A DNA stretch of 64,000 nt from Micromonospora fulviviridis (GCF_014648395.1 NZ_BMRA01000004.1:357394-421393), one strand, 5' to 3'. Counted from the stretch's first letter, positions 16,976-27,076 are shown. The notes: generated from the letters alone by a model not told the origin. Numbers and translations: made by a program.

Positions 16976-17668
16976 TCAGCGGTCGTTCATGCCGGCGCGC
17001 CGGCGCAGCGCGGCCACGTCGGTGACGACGATCCGGCGCCCCTCGGTGCGCAGCCAGCCCCGGCTGGCGAAGGAGCCGATGGCCTGGTTGACGCTCTGCC
17101 GCGAGCCGCCGGCCATCTCGGCGAGCTGGCTCTGGTTGAGCTCGATCGTGATCATCGGGGCCTGGCTCTCGCCGGCCAGCCGGACCAGCGTCTTGGCCAC
17201 CCGGCCCGGCAGGTCGAGGAAGACGTGGTCGGCGTTCTGCTCGGTGAGCCGGCGGATCAGCTGGCCGAGGGAGCGCATCACCGCGTCGAGAATGCGTGGG
17301 TTGGAGTGCACCAGCTCCATGAAGGCCGGCCGGGACAGCGCCAGCGCGGCGCAGTCCTCGATCGCCTCGGCCGACGCCGACCGGGTCGAGGCGTCCAGCA
17401 GGGAGACCTCGCCCAGCACGTCCGGCGGTCGGATGACCGACAGCACGGCGCGCTCGCCGGTGGGGGCCGTGCGGAACACCGCCACCGCGCCGCGGCGCAG
17501 CACGATCAACGACTCGCCGGGGTCGTTCTCGACGAAGAGCAACTGACCCTTGCGGTACGTGCGCGGCACGGCCGCGGCGATGACCCGCTGCCGCACCTCC
17601 GGCTCCAGCCCGGCGAACATCTCCACGCCCGTGAGCGCGTCACCCGGCTCCGGCAGGCGCATCTCCAC
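16976..17668 (-). CDS. Crp/Fnr-family transcriptional regulator
   Basis: 230 residues: an N-terminal cyclic-nucleotide-binding beta-barrel (MFAGLEPEVRQRVIA ... GQLLFVENDPGESLIVLRRG ... DVLGEVSLLD) and a C-terminal winged helix with LNQSQLAEMAGGSRQSVNQA as the helix-turn-helix. The phosphate-binding cassette reads GEVSLLDASTRSAS, where the GE-L and R-S residues of true cAMP binders are present. With the class III cyclase domain encoded 2.3 kb away it may respond to cAMP (inference). GTG 17668 has GGGGAGGGG about eight bases upstream. Target sites are not evident. Confidence 0.92.
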   Translation of the reverse strand: MEMRLPEPGDALTGVEMFAGLEPEVRQRVIAAAVPRTYRKGQLLFVENDPGESLIVLRRGAVAVFRTAPTGERAVLSVIRPPDVLGEVSLLDASTRSASAEAIEDCAALALSRPAFMELVHSNPRILDAVMRSLGQLIRRLTEQNADHVFLDLPGRVAKTLVRLAGESQAPMITIELNQSQLAEMAGGSRQSVNQAIGSFASRGWLRTEGRRIVVTDVAALRRRAGMNDR

Positions 17669-17914
17669 GGCCCAACCCCTCCCCGGTCAAGGACCACAGC
17701 TCGCACACCGGGTGAACCTGTCAACCCCGGCACGAGGCATCTCAACCGGTTCGGCGTCCGGTAGCGGTACACATCAGATCATGACGCTCCGGTCGCGTGC
17801 TGTACACCCCTGGAGACACTTCCGTGACCGTCACCAGCTGGTGGCGGCGGGCCGCCGACCTCGGCGGACGCCCCGGCGACCGGCCGCCGGCGGCGGTGGG
17901 CGAGGATGGTGGCG

Positions 17915-18412
17915 ATGGCCTACCGCTACTTCTACGACTGTGAGTTCATCGAGGACGGCCGGACCGTCGACCTGGTGTCGATCGGCGTCGTCGATGAGTA
18001 CGGCCGCGAGTTCTACGCGGTCTCCACCGAGTTCGACGACTCCCGGGCGGTGCCCTGGGTGCGCCGCAACGTGCTGGACAAGCTCCCCTCGCCGGCCGAC
18101 CGGGCCTGGCGCTCCCGGGAGCGGATCCGCGACGACCTCTACGAGTTCCTCATGGCGCCGGTCCGGGACCGGCCCGGCGAGCAACTGGAACTCTGGGCCT
18201 GGTACGCGGCGTACGACCACGTGGTGCTGGCCCAGCTCTGGGGGGCGATGCCCGCGCTGCCCCGGGAGATCCCGCGGTTCACCAAGGAACTGCGCCAGCT
18301 CTGGGACGACCGGGGCCGGCCGCGGCTGCCGGAGGCCGAGGCGGGCCGGCACGACGCGCTGGTCGACGCCCGGCACAACCTGGCCCGCTGGCGGGCCATG
18401 ACCACCCGGTGA
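17915..18412 (+). CDS. 3'-5' exoribonuclease, Rv2179c-type (DEDDh)
   Basis: A 165-residue DEDD exonuclease. YRYFYDCEFIEDG near the N-terminus supplies the first Asp/Glu pair, ELWAWYAAYDHVVLAQLWG the middle Asp, and HDALVDARHNL the final His/Asp. This is the pattern of the Rv2179c family shown to act as an RNase with preference for adenylates. The ATG at 17915 has GAGGA eight bases upstream; an in-frame ATG at 17906 lies too close to that site. In Mycobacterium tuberculosis this gene adjoins the class II DAHP synthase gene; here that gene is 9 kb away. Confidence 0.9.
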   Translation: MAYRYFYDCEFIEDGRTVDLVSIGVVDEYGREFYAVSTEFDDSRAVPWVRRNVLDKLPSPADRAWRSRERIRDDLYEFLMAPVRDRPGEQLELWAWYAAYDHVVLAQLWGAMPALPREIPRFTKELRQLWDDRGRPRLPEAEAGRHDALVDARHNLARWRAMTTR

Positions 18413-18482
18413 GCTGTCGGCAGGTTTGACCGGTTCTGTCCCGGGCACGGATCGACATCGAGTCGATCCGAGGGAGGGCCGC

Positions 18483-18986
18483 ATGAGCAAGCAGCCGACC
18501 GACGCCGGGGATGGCCGCGGCCGGGTCACCGAGCTGATCCGGGACGCGCGCATCTGCCTGCTGACCACCACCGCCGTCGACGGGCGGCTGGTCAGCCGCC
18601 CCATGGGGCTCCAGGAGGCGGAGTTCGACGGCGACCTCTGGTTCTTCGCGTACGCGGACTCCGCGAAGGTCCGCCAGATCCGGGTGAACCCGCAGGTCAA
18701 CGTCGGCTTCGCCGACCAGCGGCACCACGCCTGGGTGTCGGTGGCCGGCACCGCCGCCGAGGGGTGGGACCGGGCCCGGGCCGAGCGGCTCTGGCACCCG
18801 CTGCTGAAGACCTGGTTCCCGGACGGGCTGGACACCCCGGGCCTCACGCTGATCAAGGTGCACGCCGGCTCGGCCGAGTACTGGGACGCGCCGGGCAGCA
18901 CGGTGGTGAACCTGCTCGACTTCGCCCGGGCGGCGGTCACCGGGCAGCCGCCGAAGGCGGGGGAGAACCGCGAGGTCAGCTACTGA
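18483..18986 (+). CDS. Pyridoxamine 5'-phosphate oxidase family (general stress protein 26-like)
   Basis: 167 residues with the split-barrel flavin-binding fold: RDARICLLTTTAVDGRLVSRPMG, DLWFFAYADSAKVRQIRVNPQVNVGF, and GSAEYWDAPG near the C-terminus are signatures of the B. subtilis YdaG/GSP26 group. It probably binds FMN or F420 and reduces an unknown substrate under stress; it lacks the residues of true PNPOx. ATG 18483 follows GAGGGAGGG. A single gene, separated by 70 bases from the exoribonuclease gene and by 178 from phosphofructokinase. Confidence 0.88.
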   Translation: MSKQPTDAGDGRGRVTELIRDARICLLTTTAVDGRLVSRPMGLQEAEFDGDLWFFAYADSAKVRQIRVNPQVNVGFADQRHHAWVSVAGTAAEGWDRARAERLWHPLLKTWFPDGLDTPGLTLIKVHAGSAEYWDAPGSTVVNLLDFARAAVTGQPPKAGENREVSY

Positions 18987-19164
18987 TCGGTAGCCGGTCC
19001 GGGGCGCGGAACGGGCCGGGGCGCGGTGTCGGCGGGCCCGCACGCCGACTACAGTGCGCACTGACGGCCCGCCCCGGGCCGGCAACGGCGCCGATGGTCT
19101 GATCTGACACATATCCTGGGGCTTATCCGGGCTTCACCTGATGCTCCAGGAGGATGAGCAGATC

Positions 19165-20193
19165 ATGCGTATCGGCGTGCTCACCGGCGGCGGCGACTGC
19201 CCTGGTCTCAATGCGGTGATTCGGGCGGTGGTCCGCAAGGGCGTCGCCACCTACGGTCACGAGTTCGTGGGCTTCCGGGACGGCTGGAAGGGCCCGCTGG
19301 AGGGCCTGTCCAAGCCGCTGGGCATCGCGGAGGTCCGCGGCATCCTGCCCCGTGGCGGCACCATCCTCGGCTCGTCCCGGACCAACCCGTTCAAGATCGA
19401 CGGCGGTGTGGAGCGGATCAAGGACAACCTGGCCGCGCAGGGCGTGGACGCGCTGATCGCGATCGGCGGCGAGGACACCCTCGGTGTCGCCACCAAGCTG
19501 CACGAGCTGGGCGTCCACGTCATCGGCGTGCCGAAGACCATCGACAACGACCTCGGCGCCACCGACTACACCTTCGGCTTCGACACCGCCGTGAACATCG
19601 CCATGGAGGCGATCGACCGGCTGCACACCACCGCGGAGAGCCACCACCGCACCCTGGTCGTCGAGGTGATGGGCCGGCACGCCGGCTGGATCGCCCTGCA
19701 CGCCGGCCTCGCCGGCGGCGCCAACGTGATCCTGCTGCCGGAGCGGCAGTTTGACGTCGACCAGGTCGCGGGCTACGTCGAGAAGCGCTTCCAGCACCAG
19801 TACGCCCCGATCGTCGTGGTCGCCGAGGGCGCCCAGCCGCTCGACGGCCAGATGGTGCTGCACAACCAGGAGCTCGACGCCTTCGGCCACGTCCGCCTCG
19901 GCGGCATCGGCCAGTGGCTCGCCGAGCAGCTGGAGGCGAAGACCGGCAAGGAGGCCCGCACCGTGGTGCTCGGCCACATCCAGCGCGGCGGCACCCCGAC
20001 CGCGTTCGACCGGGTGCTCGCCACCCGCCTCGGCCTGCACGCGATCGACGCGGCGAACGAGGGCGACTGGGGCAAGATGGTCGCGATGCAGAGCACGGAC
20101 ATCGTCCGCGTCCCCCTCGCAGAGGCCACCCGGGAGCTGAAGACCGTGCCGCTGGAGCGGTACGCCGAGGCCGAGGTCTTCTTCGGCAGCTGA
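19165..20193 (+). CDS. pfp: 6-phosphofructokinase, pyrophosphate-type signature
   Basis: Converts fructose-6-phosphate to fructose-1,6-bisphosphate. 342 residues starting MRIGVLTGGGDCPGLNA, with GSSRTNPFK, AIGGEDTLGVA, VPKTIDNDL, MGRHAGWIA and LGHIQRGGTPTA. Position 104 (E. coli numbering) is Asp in GGED instead of Gly in GGDG, and position 124 is Lys in PKTID instead of Gly in PGTID. Asp104/Lys124 is the established marker of pyrophosphate-dependent enzymes, as in Amycolatopsis methanolica PPi-PFK, which this closely resembles. So the phosphoryl donor is probably PPi and the reaction reversible. RBS AGGAGG precedes the ATG at 19165. Confidence 0.93.
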   Translation: MRIGVLTGGGDCPGLNAVIRAVVRKGVATYGHEFVGFRDGWKGPLEGLSKPLGIAEVRGILPRGGTILGSSRTNPFKIDGGVERIKDNLAAQGVDALIAIGGEDTLGVATKLHELGVHVIGVPKTIDNDLGATDYTFGFDTAVNIAMEAIDRLHTTAESHHRTLVVEVMGRHAGWIALHAGLAGGANVILLPERQFDVDQVAGYVEKRFQHQYAPIVVVAEGAQPLDGQMVLHNQELDAFGHVRLGGIGQWLAEQLEAKTGKEARTVVLGHIQRGGTPTAFDRVLATRLGLHAIDAANEGDWGKMVAMQSTDIVRVPLAEATRELKTVPLERYAEAEVFFGS

Positions 20194-20266
20194 CCGACGG
20201 CGGGCGGCGCGGCGGGTCCTGCGACGGGCCCGCCGCGCCGCACCTCCACCGAGAGGGGTACGGCTC

Positions 20267-21085
20267 ATGGCACCCGAGGTGCACACGGTCGCGGTGATCG
20301 GCGCGGGCAAGATCGGCGAGCTGATGCTCTCCGGGCTGCTCCGCTCCGGCTGGCCGGTCGAGCGGCTGCTCGCCACCGCCCGGCGGCCCGCCCGCGCCGA
20401 GGAACTGACCGCCCGGTACGGCGTCCGGGTGGTGGACAACCTCACCGCGGTGGACGAGGCCGAGGTGCTCGCGGTCTCGGTCAAGCCGCAGGACGCGGCC
20501 GCGCTGCTGGACGAGATCGGCCCCAAGGTGCCCGCCGACAAACTGGTCATCTCGCTCTGCGCCGGCCTGCCCACCGCCTTCTTCAACCGCCGGCTGCCCG
20601 AGGGCACCCCGGTGGTCCGGGTGATGACCAACACCCCGGCGCTGGTCGACGAGGCGATGAGCGCGATCTCGCCCGGCGCGCACGCCACCGGCGCGCACCT
20701 GGCGCTGGCCGAGGAGATGTTCAAGCCGCTCGGCGCCACCCTCCGGGTGCCCGAGTCCCAGCAGGACGCGGTGACCGCCCTGTCCGGCTCCGGCCCGGCC
20801 TACTTCTACCTGCTGGTCGAGGCCATGATCGACGCCGGCATCCTGCTCGGCCTGCCGCGCCAGGTGGCACACGAGCTGATCGTGCAGACCGCCATCGGCT
20901 CGGCGGTGATGCTGCGCGACTCCGGCGAGCACCCGGTGAAGCTCCGCGAGGCGGTCACCTCGCCGGCCGGCACCACCATCTCCGCCATCCGCGAGCTGGA
21001 GAACCACGGCGTCCGCGCGGCCATGCTGGCGGCCCTCGAGGCGGCCCGTGACCGGGCCCGCGAACTGGCCGCCCAGGCCGACTGA
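20267..21085 (+). CDS. proC: Pyrroline-5-carboxylate reductase
   Basis: Last step of proline synthesis: NAD(P)H-dependent reduction of pyrroline-5-carboxylate. 272 residues with the Rossmann start VAVIGAGKIGE, SVKPQD (cofactor phosphate region), VRVMTNTPALVDEAMSAI and the C-terminal dimer/active-site signature ALSGSGPAYFYLLVEAMIDAG. Length normal. GAGAGGGG lies nine to sixteen bases before the ATG. Only 73 bases after phosphofructokinase, with no visible terminator between, so possibly co-transcribed. Confidence 0.95.
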   Translation: MAPEVHTVAVIGAGKIGELMLSGLLRSGWPVERLLATARRPARAEELTARYGVRVVDNLTAVDEAEVLAVSVKPQDAAALLDEIGPKVPADKLVISLCAGLPTAFFNRRLPEGTPVVRVMTNTPALVDEAMSAISPGAHATGAHLALAEEMFKPLGATLRVPESQQDAVTALSGSGPAYFYLLVEAMIDAGILLGLPRQVAHELIVQTAIGSAVMLRDSGEHPVKLREAVTSPAGTTISAIRELENHGVRAAMLAALEAARDRARELAAQAD

Positions 21086-21128
21086 CCCCGCCGGCACGGC
21101 GACCCGGAGTGGATCTCGCGGCGTGCCG

Positions 21129-21134
21129 CATACT
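21129..21134 (+). promoter_or_regulatory. -10 box of probable leaderless transcript
   Basis: CATACT ends six bases before the GTG at 21141; no Shine-Dalgarno sequence. Confidence 0.45.
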
Positions 21135-21140
21135 GGCGCC

Positions 21141-21491
21141 GTGTTCACTCTCGCCCAGGCGCGACACCTGGTGGCCACCCTGCGGCCGCGCGTCGAGGAG
21201 CTGATCCGGCTCCGCGCCGACCTCGCCGAACTCCGGATCGACCTGGCCGACCACGGGGTCAGCGCGCTCGGTGGGCTGGCCGAGGTGAAGGCCCTGGAGG
21301 CCCGGCTGCACGCCGTGGTGGACGAGTTCCACCAGCACGGCATCCAGGTCAAGGGGATCGCCCCGGTGCTGCTCGACTTCCCCGGCGAGCGGGACGGCCG
21401 GGCGGTGCTCTGGTGCTGGCTGGAGGGGGACACCGACGTCCGCTGGTACCACCGGGTGGAGTGCGGCTTCGCGGGACGCCGCCCGGTCTGA
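21141..21491 (+). CDS. DUF2203 family protein
   Basis: 116 residues, mostly helical: FTLAQARHLVATLRPRVEEL ... ADLAELRIDLADHG ... VDEFHQHGIQVKGIAPVLLD and the closing FPGERDGRAVLWCWLEGD-type beta segment with WYHRVECGFAGRRP, all typical of DUF2203. No known function; the end resembles a small beta-sheet closing over a helical hairpin. No RBS before the GTG, which sits six bases after a -10-like hexamer. Convergent with threonine dehydratase. Confidence 0.8.
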   Translation: MFTLAQARHLVATLRPRVEELIRLRADLAELRIDLADHGVSALGGLAEVKALEARLHAVVDEFHQHGIQVKGIAPVLLDFPGERDGRAVLWCWLEGDTDVRWYHRVECGFAGRRPV

Positions 21492-21570
21492 CCCGTCGCC
21501 CCCCCCGTGGTCCGACCCGCCGGCCCGGTGCGACCCGCCGGAGCCGGTCGCCGTCGCCCGGTCCGATCCG

Positions 21571-22518
21571 TCAGCCGAGGGTGGCCAGCACGGCCGGTGC
21601 GACGTTGCCGCCGCTGAGCACCAGGACCGTCCGCTCGCCGGGCGCCACCTCGACCAGCCCCGCCCGCAGCGCCGCCAGGGTCACCGCGGCCGCCGGCTCC
21701 ACGAGCAGCTTCGTGGCCTCCACCAGTTCGGCCCAGGCGGGCAGGATGTCCGCCTCCGGCACCTCCACGACCGTGTCGACCAGCGCCCGGACGTGTGCCA
21801 GGGTGTGCCGCCCGGCGAACGGGGCGGCCAGGCCGTCGGCGACCGAGGCCGGCCGGACCGGCGGGGTGTGCGTCCCGGTCCGCAGGGCGTACGACATGGC
21901 GTTGGCCCCGTCCGGCTCCACCCCGACGATCCGGGTCGTCGGTGACCCCGCGCGGATGGCCGCGGCGATCCCGCTGATCAGCCCGCCGCCGCCCACCGGT
22001 ACGAGCACCAGGTCCGGGCGCGGGCCGTCGGCCAGGATCTCCCGCCCCACGGTGGCCTGACCGGCGATCACGTCCGGGTCGTCGAAGGGCGCGAGCAGGT
22101 GGAAGCCGCGCTCGGCCGCGACCGCCTCGGCGGTGGCCAGCAGGTCGTCGGTGAGGACCGCCTCGGCGCCGAGCCGGCGGACCGTGGCCAGCTTGCCGGG
22201 CACCGCGTGCGGCGGCATGCAGACCACCGCGGGCAGCCCGGCGGCGCGGGCGACGTGGGCCACCGCGATCGCGTGGTTGCCGGCGGAGAACGCCACCAGC
22301 CCGGCCGGCGTTCCGGCGCGCTCGGCGTGGGCGAGCAGCGCGTTCGTGGCGCCGCGGACCTTGAAGCTGCCGGTGTGCTGGAGGTTCTCGGCCTTCACCG
22401 CCACTCGCAGGCCCAGGTCGGCGCCGAGGACCGGCGCGTCCAGCAGCGGCGTGCGGACCACCCGGCCGTCGAGCCGCTTCTCGGCCGCCGTGATGTCGTC
22501 CCCGGTGATCAACCGCAC
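21571..22518 (-). CDS. Threonine/serine dehydratase family, PLP enzyme
   Basis: 315 residues of fold-type II PLP enzymes. TGSFKVRGATNALL has the cofactor lysine, SAGNHAIAVAHVA the phosphate/substrate loop, and VGGGGLISGIAAAI the Gly-rich phosphate cup. There is no C-terminal ACT-like regulatory domain, so it is the short catabolic type (threonine ammonia-lyase or serine racemase-like) and not the feedback-regulated IlvA. The GTG at 22518 lies six bases after a TAGGCT -10 box on this strand, so the mRNA may be leaderless. Confidence 0.9.
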   Translation of the reverse strand: MRLITGDDITAAEKRLDGRVVRTPLLDAPVLGADLGLRVAVKAENLQHTGSFKVRGATNALLAHAERAGTPAGLVAFSAGNHAIAVAHVARAAGLPAVVCMPPHAVPGKLATVRRLGAEAVLTDDLLATAEAVAAERGFHLLAPFDDPDVIAGQATVGREILADGPRPDLVLVPVGGGGLISGIAAAIRAGSPTTRIVGVEPDGANAMSYALRTGTHTPPVRPASVADGLAAPFAGRHTLAHVRALVDTVVEVPEADILPAWAELVEATKLLVEPAAAVTLAALRAGLVEVAPGERTVLVLSGGNVAPAVLATLG

Positions 22519-22524
22519 CTGGCG

Positions 22525-22530
22525 AGCCTA
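22525..22530 (-). promoter_or_regulatory. -10 box of probable leaderless transcript
   Basis: On the minus strand TAGGCT ends six bases before the GTG at 22518. Confidence 0.5.
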
Positions 22531-22695
22531 GCCGATCCGCCGCTGGCGAAAACCTTCATGGATGGATACGTCGCCGTAAACGATTTGTAGCAATAAGGGT
22601 CTATGGGCGACCGGCGCAAATTGTTGATCTTTCGTGCGCCTCCAATCTATTGATATCTATCTCTCACCACCACTTCCCACCCCCAGGAGTGCGAC

Positions 22696-23502
22696 GTGCG
22701 GAGATCCCGTCTTGCCACCCTCGCCCTGACCCTGGCCGCCTCGCTCGGCGTCACGCTGACGCTGGGCGCCGCCCCCGCCCAAGCGGCCGCGACCGATCGC
22801 TACGTCGCTCTCGGCGACTCGTACGCCTCCGGCGTCGGCGCCGACAGCTACACCTCCGAGAGCGGGTCCTGCCTGCGCAGCACCAACGCCTACCCGGCGC
22901 TCTACAACACCAACATCAGGCCCGCCTCGTACCGCTCGGTCGCCTGCTCCGGCGCGACCACCACGGACGTCATCAACAACCAGCTCTCCGCGCTCTCCTC
23001 GACCACCACGCTGGTCAGTGTCACGATCGGCGGCAACGACGTCGGTTTCGCCAGCATCATGAGCACCTGCGTGCTCCAGGGTGAGACCCAGTGCGTGGCC
23101 GCGGTCCAGGCCGCCGAGGACAAGGCCCGCACCCAGCTGCCCGGCAAGCTGGCCAACGTCTACAACGGCATCAGGAGCCGGGCCCCGTCGGCCCGGGTCG
23201 TGGTGGTCGGCTACCCGGTCTTCTACCAGCTGGGCACGGTCTGCGTCGGTCTCAGCGCCACCTCGCGAGCCAAGATCAACGAGGGGATCAACCTCGTCGA
23301 CGACATCACCCGCACGGCCGCCACCTCGGCCGGCTTCACGTTCGCCGACGTCCGGTCGATCTTCGTCGGCCACCAGCTGTGCAGCTACGGCGAGAAGTGG
23401 CTGCACGCGTTGAACTACCTGAACCTCACCGTCTCGTACCACCCGACGGCCGCGGGGCAGTCCGGCGGCTACTACCCGGTCTTCCGCTCCGCCGCGGGCT
23501 GA
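22696..23502 (+). CDS. Secreted SGNH/GDSL hydrolase
   Basis: A 268-residue secreted lipase/esterase of the SGNH superfamily. It has a Sec signal peptide (MRRSRLATLALTLAASLGV ... AAPAQA), then the block I serine in ALGDSYASGVGA, block II Gly in SVACSGATT, block III Asn in TIGGNDVGF and the Asp-x-x-His pair in SYHPTAAGQ near the C-terminus. Six cysteines fit the disulfides of Streptomyces members. GGAG stands six bases before the GTG at 22696. The 177 bases upstream are clearly richer in A/T than the rest. Substrate class (lipid or glycan ester) cannot be told. Confidence 0.92.
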   Translation: MRRSRLATLALTLAASLGVTLTLGAAPAQAAATDRYVALGDSYASGVGADSYTSESGSCLRSTNAYPALYNTNIRPASYRSVACSGATTTDVINNQLSALSSTTTLVSVTIGGNDVGFASIMSTCVLQGETQCVAAVQAAEDKARTQLPGKLANVYNGIRSRAPSARVVVVGYPVFYQLGTVCVGLSATSRAKINEGINLVDDITRTAATSAGFTFADVRSIFVGHQLCSYGEKWLHALNYLNLTVSYHPTAAGQSGGYYPVFRSAAG

Positions 23503-23517
23503 TCCGGCACGGTCACG

Positions 23518-23545
23518 TCCGGGGCGGGCCCTGGCCTGCCCCGGA
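23518..23545 (+). terminator. Hairpin after the SGNH hydrolase gene
   Basis: TCCGGGGCGGGCC at 23518-23530 pairs with 23533-23545 with one G-T wobble. It starts 16 bases after the stop codon. Confidence 0.65.
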
Positions 23546-23614
23546 CATCCGTCGTTGTCGGACCCCGCCGCTAGCCTGCGGTCCTGTCGATGTGGACGGC
23601 GAGCGGAGGACCGG

Positions 23615-24034
23615 ATGGGGACCTGGGCGGCGGGGCCGTTCGACAACGACACGGCGGCGGACTGGTCCGGCGACCTCGACGAGGCCGCGCCGGAGGAGCG
23701 TCCGGCCCTCGTGGAGCGGGCCCTGCGCACGGTCCTCGACGAGCCGGACCACCTCGACTCGGACCTCGGCGTCGAGGCGGTGGCCGCGGCCGCGGTGGTC
23801 GTCGCCCACCTGCCCGGCGCGTTCCCCGTCGACTCGCCCTACGCACCGGACTTCCTGACCGCCGGCACCCGGCTCGACCTGCCCGAGCGGCTGCGACCGC
23901 TGGCCGTGCGCGCGCTGGACCGGGTGGTCGCCGACGACTCCGAGCTGGCGGAGCTGTGGGCCGAGGCGGGGGAGCCGAACGAGTTCCTGGTCGAGGTGGC
24001 CCGGCTCCGCGCCGCCCTCGTCGCCTCGGCCTGA
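23615..24034 (+). CDS. DUF4259 family protein
   Basis: 139 residues beginning MGTWAAGPFDNDTAADWSGD, the diagnostic opening of DUF4259, followed by helices (EERPALVERALRTVLDE, LGVEAVAAAAVVVAHL, LRPLAVRALDRVVAD, SELAELWAEAGE) rich in Ala and acidic residues. Small soluble protein with no known function; related proteins are widespread in actinobacteria and sometimes flank toxin-like genes, though nothing of that kind is next to it here. ATG 23615 has GCGGAGGA upstream, and a TAGCCT -10-like box 38 bases ahead. Convergent with the peroxidase gene. Confidence 0.85.
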   Translation: MGTWAAGPFDNDTAADWSGDLDEAAPEERPALVERALRTVLDEPDHLDSDLGVEAVAAAAVVVAHLPGAFPVDSPYAPDFLTAGTRLDLPERLRPLAVRALDRVVADDSELAELWAEAGEPNEFLVEVARLRAALVASA

Positions 24035-24050
24035 GCGCCTCGGCGGCCGC

Positions 24051-24539
24051 TCAGGCCGGCAGCACCTTCTCGACGGTGGCGCGCAGTTCGGGGGAGTCCG
24101 GGGTCACCGTCGGGGCGAAGCGGGCGGCCACCGTGCCGTCCGGCGCGACGAGGAACTTCTCGAAGTTCCACCGCACGTCCCCGGTGTGCCCCTCGGCGTC
24201 CGGGGTGGACACCAGCTCGGCGTAAAGCGGGTGCCGGTGCGGCCCGTTGACGTCGACCTTCTCGGTGAGCGGGAAGGTCACGCCGTAGTTCACCTGGCAG
24301 AAGTCCTCGATCTCCGCGGCCGTGCCGGGCTCCTGGCCGGCGAACTGGTTGCACGGCACGCCGAGCACGGTCAGGCCCCGGGCCGCGTACTCGTCGGCGA
24401 GCGCCTGGAGGCCGGCGTACTGCGGAGTGAGGCCGCACCGGGAGGCGACGTTGACCACCAGCAGGGCGCGGCCGCGGTAGCGCCCGAGGTCGGCGGGGCC
24501 GCCGGCGAGGGCGTCGATCTGCACGTCGAAAACCGTCAT
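24051..24539 (-). CDS. Glutathione peroxidase family protein (Cys type)
   Basis: Reduces hydroperoxides; in bacteria without glutathione it usually draws on thioredoxin. 162 residues with NVASRCGLTPQYAGL (peroxidatic Cys where animals have Sec), LGVPCNQFAGQEPG (second Cys and Gln of the tetrad) and WNFEKFLV (Trp and Asn). No signal peptide. The ATG at 24539 lies six bases after a TAGCCT box on this strand and lacks an RBS, so translation is probably leaderless. It is divergent from the chitinase gene. Confidence 0.93.
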   Translation of the reverse strand: MTVFDVQIDALAGGPADLGRYRGRALLVVNVASRCGLTPQYAGLQALADEYAARGLTVLGVPCNQFAGQEPGTAAEIEDFCQVNYGVTFPLTEKVDVNGPHRHPLYAELVSTPDAEGHTGDVRWNFEKFLVAPDGTVAARFAPTVTPDSPELRATVEKVLPA

Positions 24540-24545
24540 GGGACG

Positions 24546-24551
24546 AGGCTA
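24546..24551 (-). promoter_or_regulatory. -10 box of probable leaderless transcript
   Basis: On the minus strand TAGCCT ends six bases before the ATG at 24539. Confidence 0.5.
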
Positions 24552-24591
24552 CGGGGTTGCCCGTCCCGTCCGGCGGCGGACCCGAGGAATC

Positions 24592-24660
24592 GATGTATCT
24601 ACATCTTGACGAAGTGGTGACGCGTGAGTAGCGTCTCAGCATCCAATCTGGAAAGTTTCC
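24592..24660 (+). promoter_or_regulatory. Chitinase promoter with two palindromic sites
   Basis: TTGACG (24606-24611), 17 bases, TAGCGT (24629-24634) is a textbook vegetative-type promoter. Directly upstream is the palindrome GATGTA-TC-TACATC (24592-24605), touching the -35. Downstream of the -10, near position +15, is GGAAAGTTTCC (24650-24660), also palindromic and placed where a repressor would block RNA polymerase. Either could answer to chitin breakdown products. Confidence 0.65.
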
Positions 24661-24682
24661 TAACTGTTTGGGGAGACGCCGT

Positions 24683-26323
<1,641 letters not shown>

Positions 26324-26350
26324 GCCGAGGGCCGACGCACCACCCACCCG

Positions 26351-26381
26351 GCGGGGAGGGGCCGCACCGGCCCCTCCCCGC
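26351..26381 (+). terminator. Strong hairpin after the chitinase gene
   Basis: A 14-base perfect stem, 26351-26364 with 26368-26381, around a CAC loop, starting 28 bases after the stop. All G/C except one pair; no T tract. Confidence 0.8.
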
Positions 26382-26581
26382 ACGGTGTCCGTTCCGGTAC
26401 GGATGCGGACGCGGACCGCGCGCCGTTCTGGCCGGCCGGGGGCGATCCGGGCGAGGATGGGGAGGTCGTCGAGGGCCGGTGGCGGCCGCCACCGGTGGCC
26501 CGGGGCCGGTATGCGATGACGTCGATGTGACAGACTCGCCGCTCGGCATGTCCCGATGTCCGCGCCGATGGAAGGGGACCG

Positions 26582-27076
26582 ATGGGCCTGACGCACCCGA
26601 GGGCGGTGGCCGGCGCGGCCCTGCTCGCGCTCCTGCCGGTCACGCTGGCCGGCTGCGGCCTCGGCGGCGGGGACGACGCCCCGGCCAGCCCGGCCAGCCA
26701 GTCCCAGCGGGCGCCGGCCGAGGAGGCGGCGGCCAAGAGCCGGGAGCGCGTCCAGGCGTACCTGGACGCGATGGCGGCCAAGGACACCGACGCCGGGCGC
26801 AGCCAGCTCTGCGCGCCCATGCAGGCCGCCTTCGACGCCGCCGCCACCGGCCCGAACGGCGACTTCGCCGATCACTTCACGGTCCCGCAGGCCACCATCA
26901 CCGACGTCCGGTCCGGCCCGCACGGCGAGGAGGTGAGCACGTCGATCACGGTGGCCGTCGGGGCCCGCAAGGCCACCCGGTCGCTGCTGTTCACGGTCAC
27001 CCGCACCGGCGCCGACTGGTGCATCGCCGGCGAGGCGCCGGGCGGCAACACCCCGGAGCCGGGGATCACGCCCTGA
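26582..27076 (+). CDS. Lipoprotein
   Basis: 164 residues with a lipoprotein signal: basic start, hydrophobic core (GAALLALLPVT) and lipobox LAGC at residues 21-24, so the mature protein is anchored outside the cell membrane by a lipid on Cys24. The mature part has a long helix (EEAAAKSRERVQAYLDAMAA) and a beta-rich half (ATITDVRSGPHGEEVSTSITVAV ... TGADWCIAGE), a layout like DUF4878/NTF2-like cone folds. Cys residues at both ends of this domain may pair. Function unknown. GAAGGGACC precedes the ATG. Confidence 0.82.
   Translation: MGLTHPRAVAGAALLALLPVTLAGCGLGGGDDAPASPASQSQRAPAEEAAAKSRERVQAYLDAMAAKDTDAGRSQLCAPMQAAFDAAATGPNGDFADHFTVPQATITDVRSGPHGEEVSTSITVAVGARKATRSLLFTVTRTGADWCIAGEAPGGNTPEPGITP

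Noticed and set aside
17669..17914. A Crp binding site in the gap between the Crp-family and exoribonuclease genes
   Set aside because: GTG/CAC half sites are present by chance in such G+C-rich DNA, and none is a good TGTGA-N6-TCACA match.
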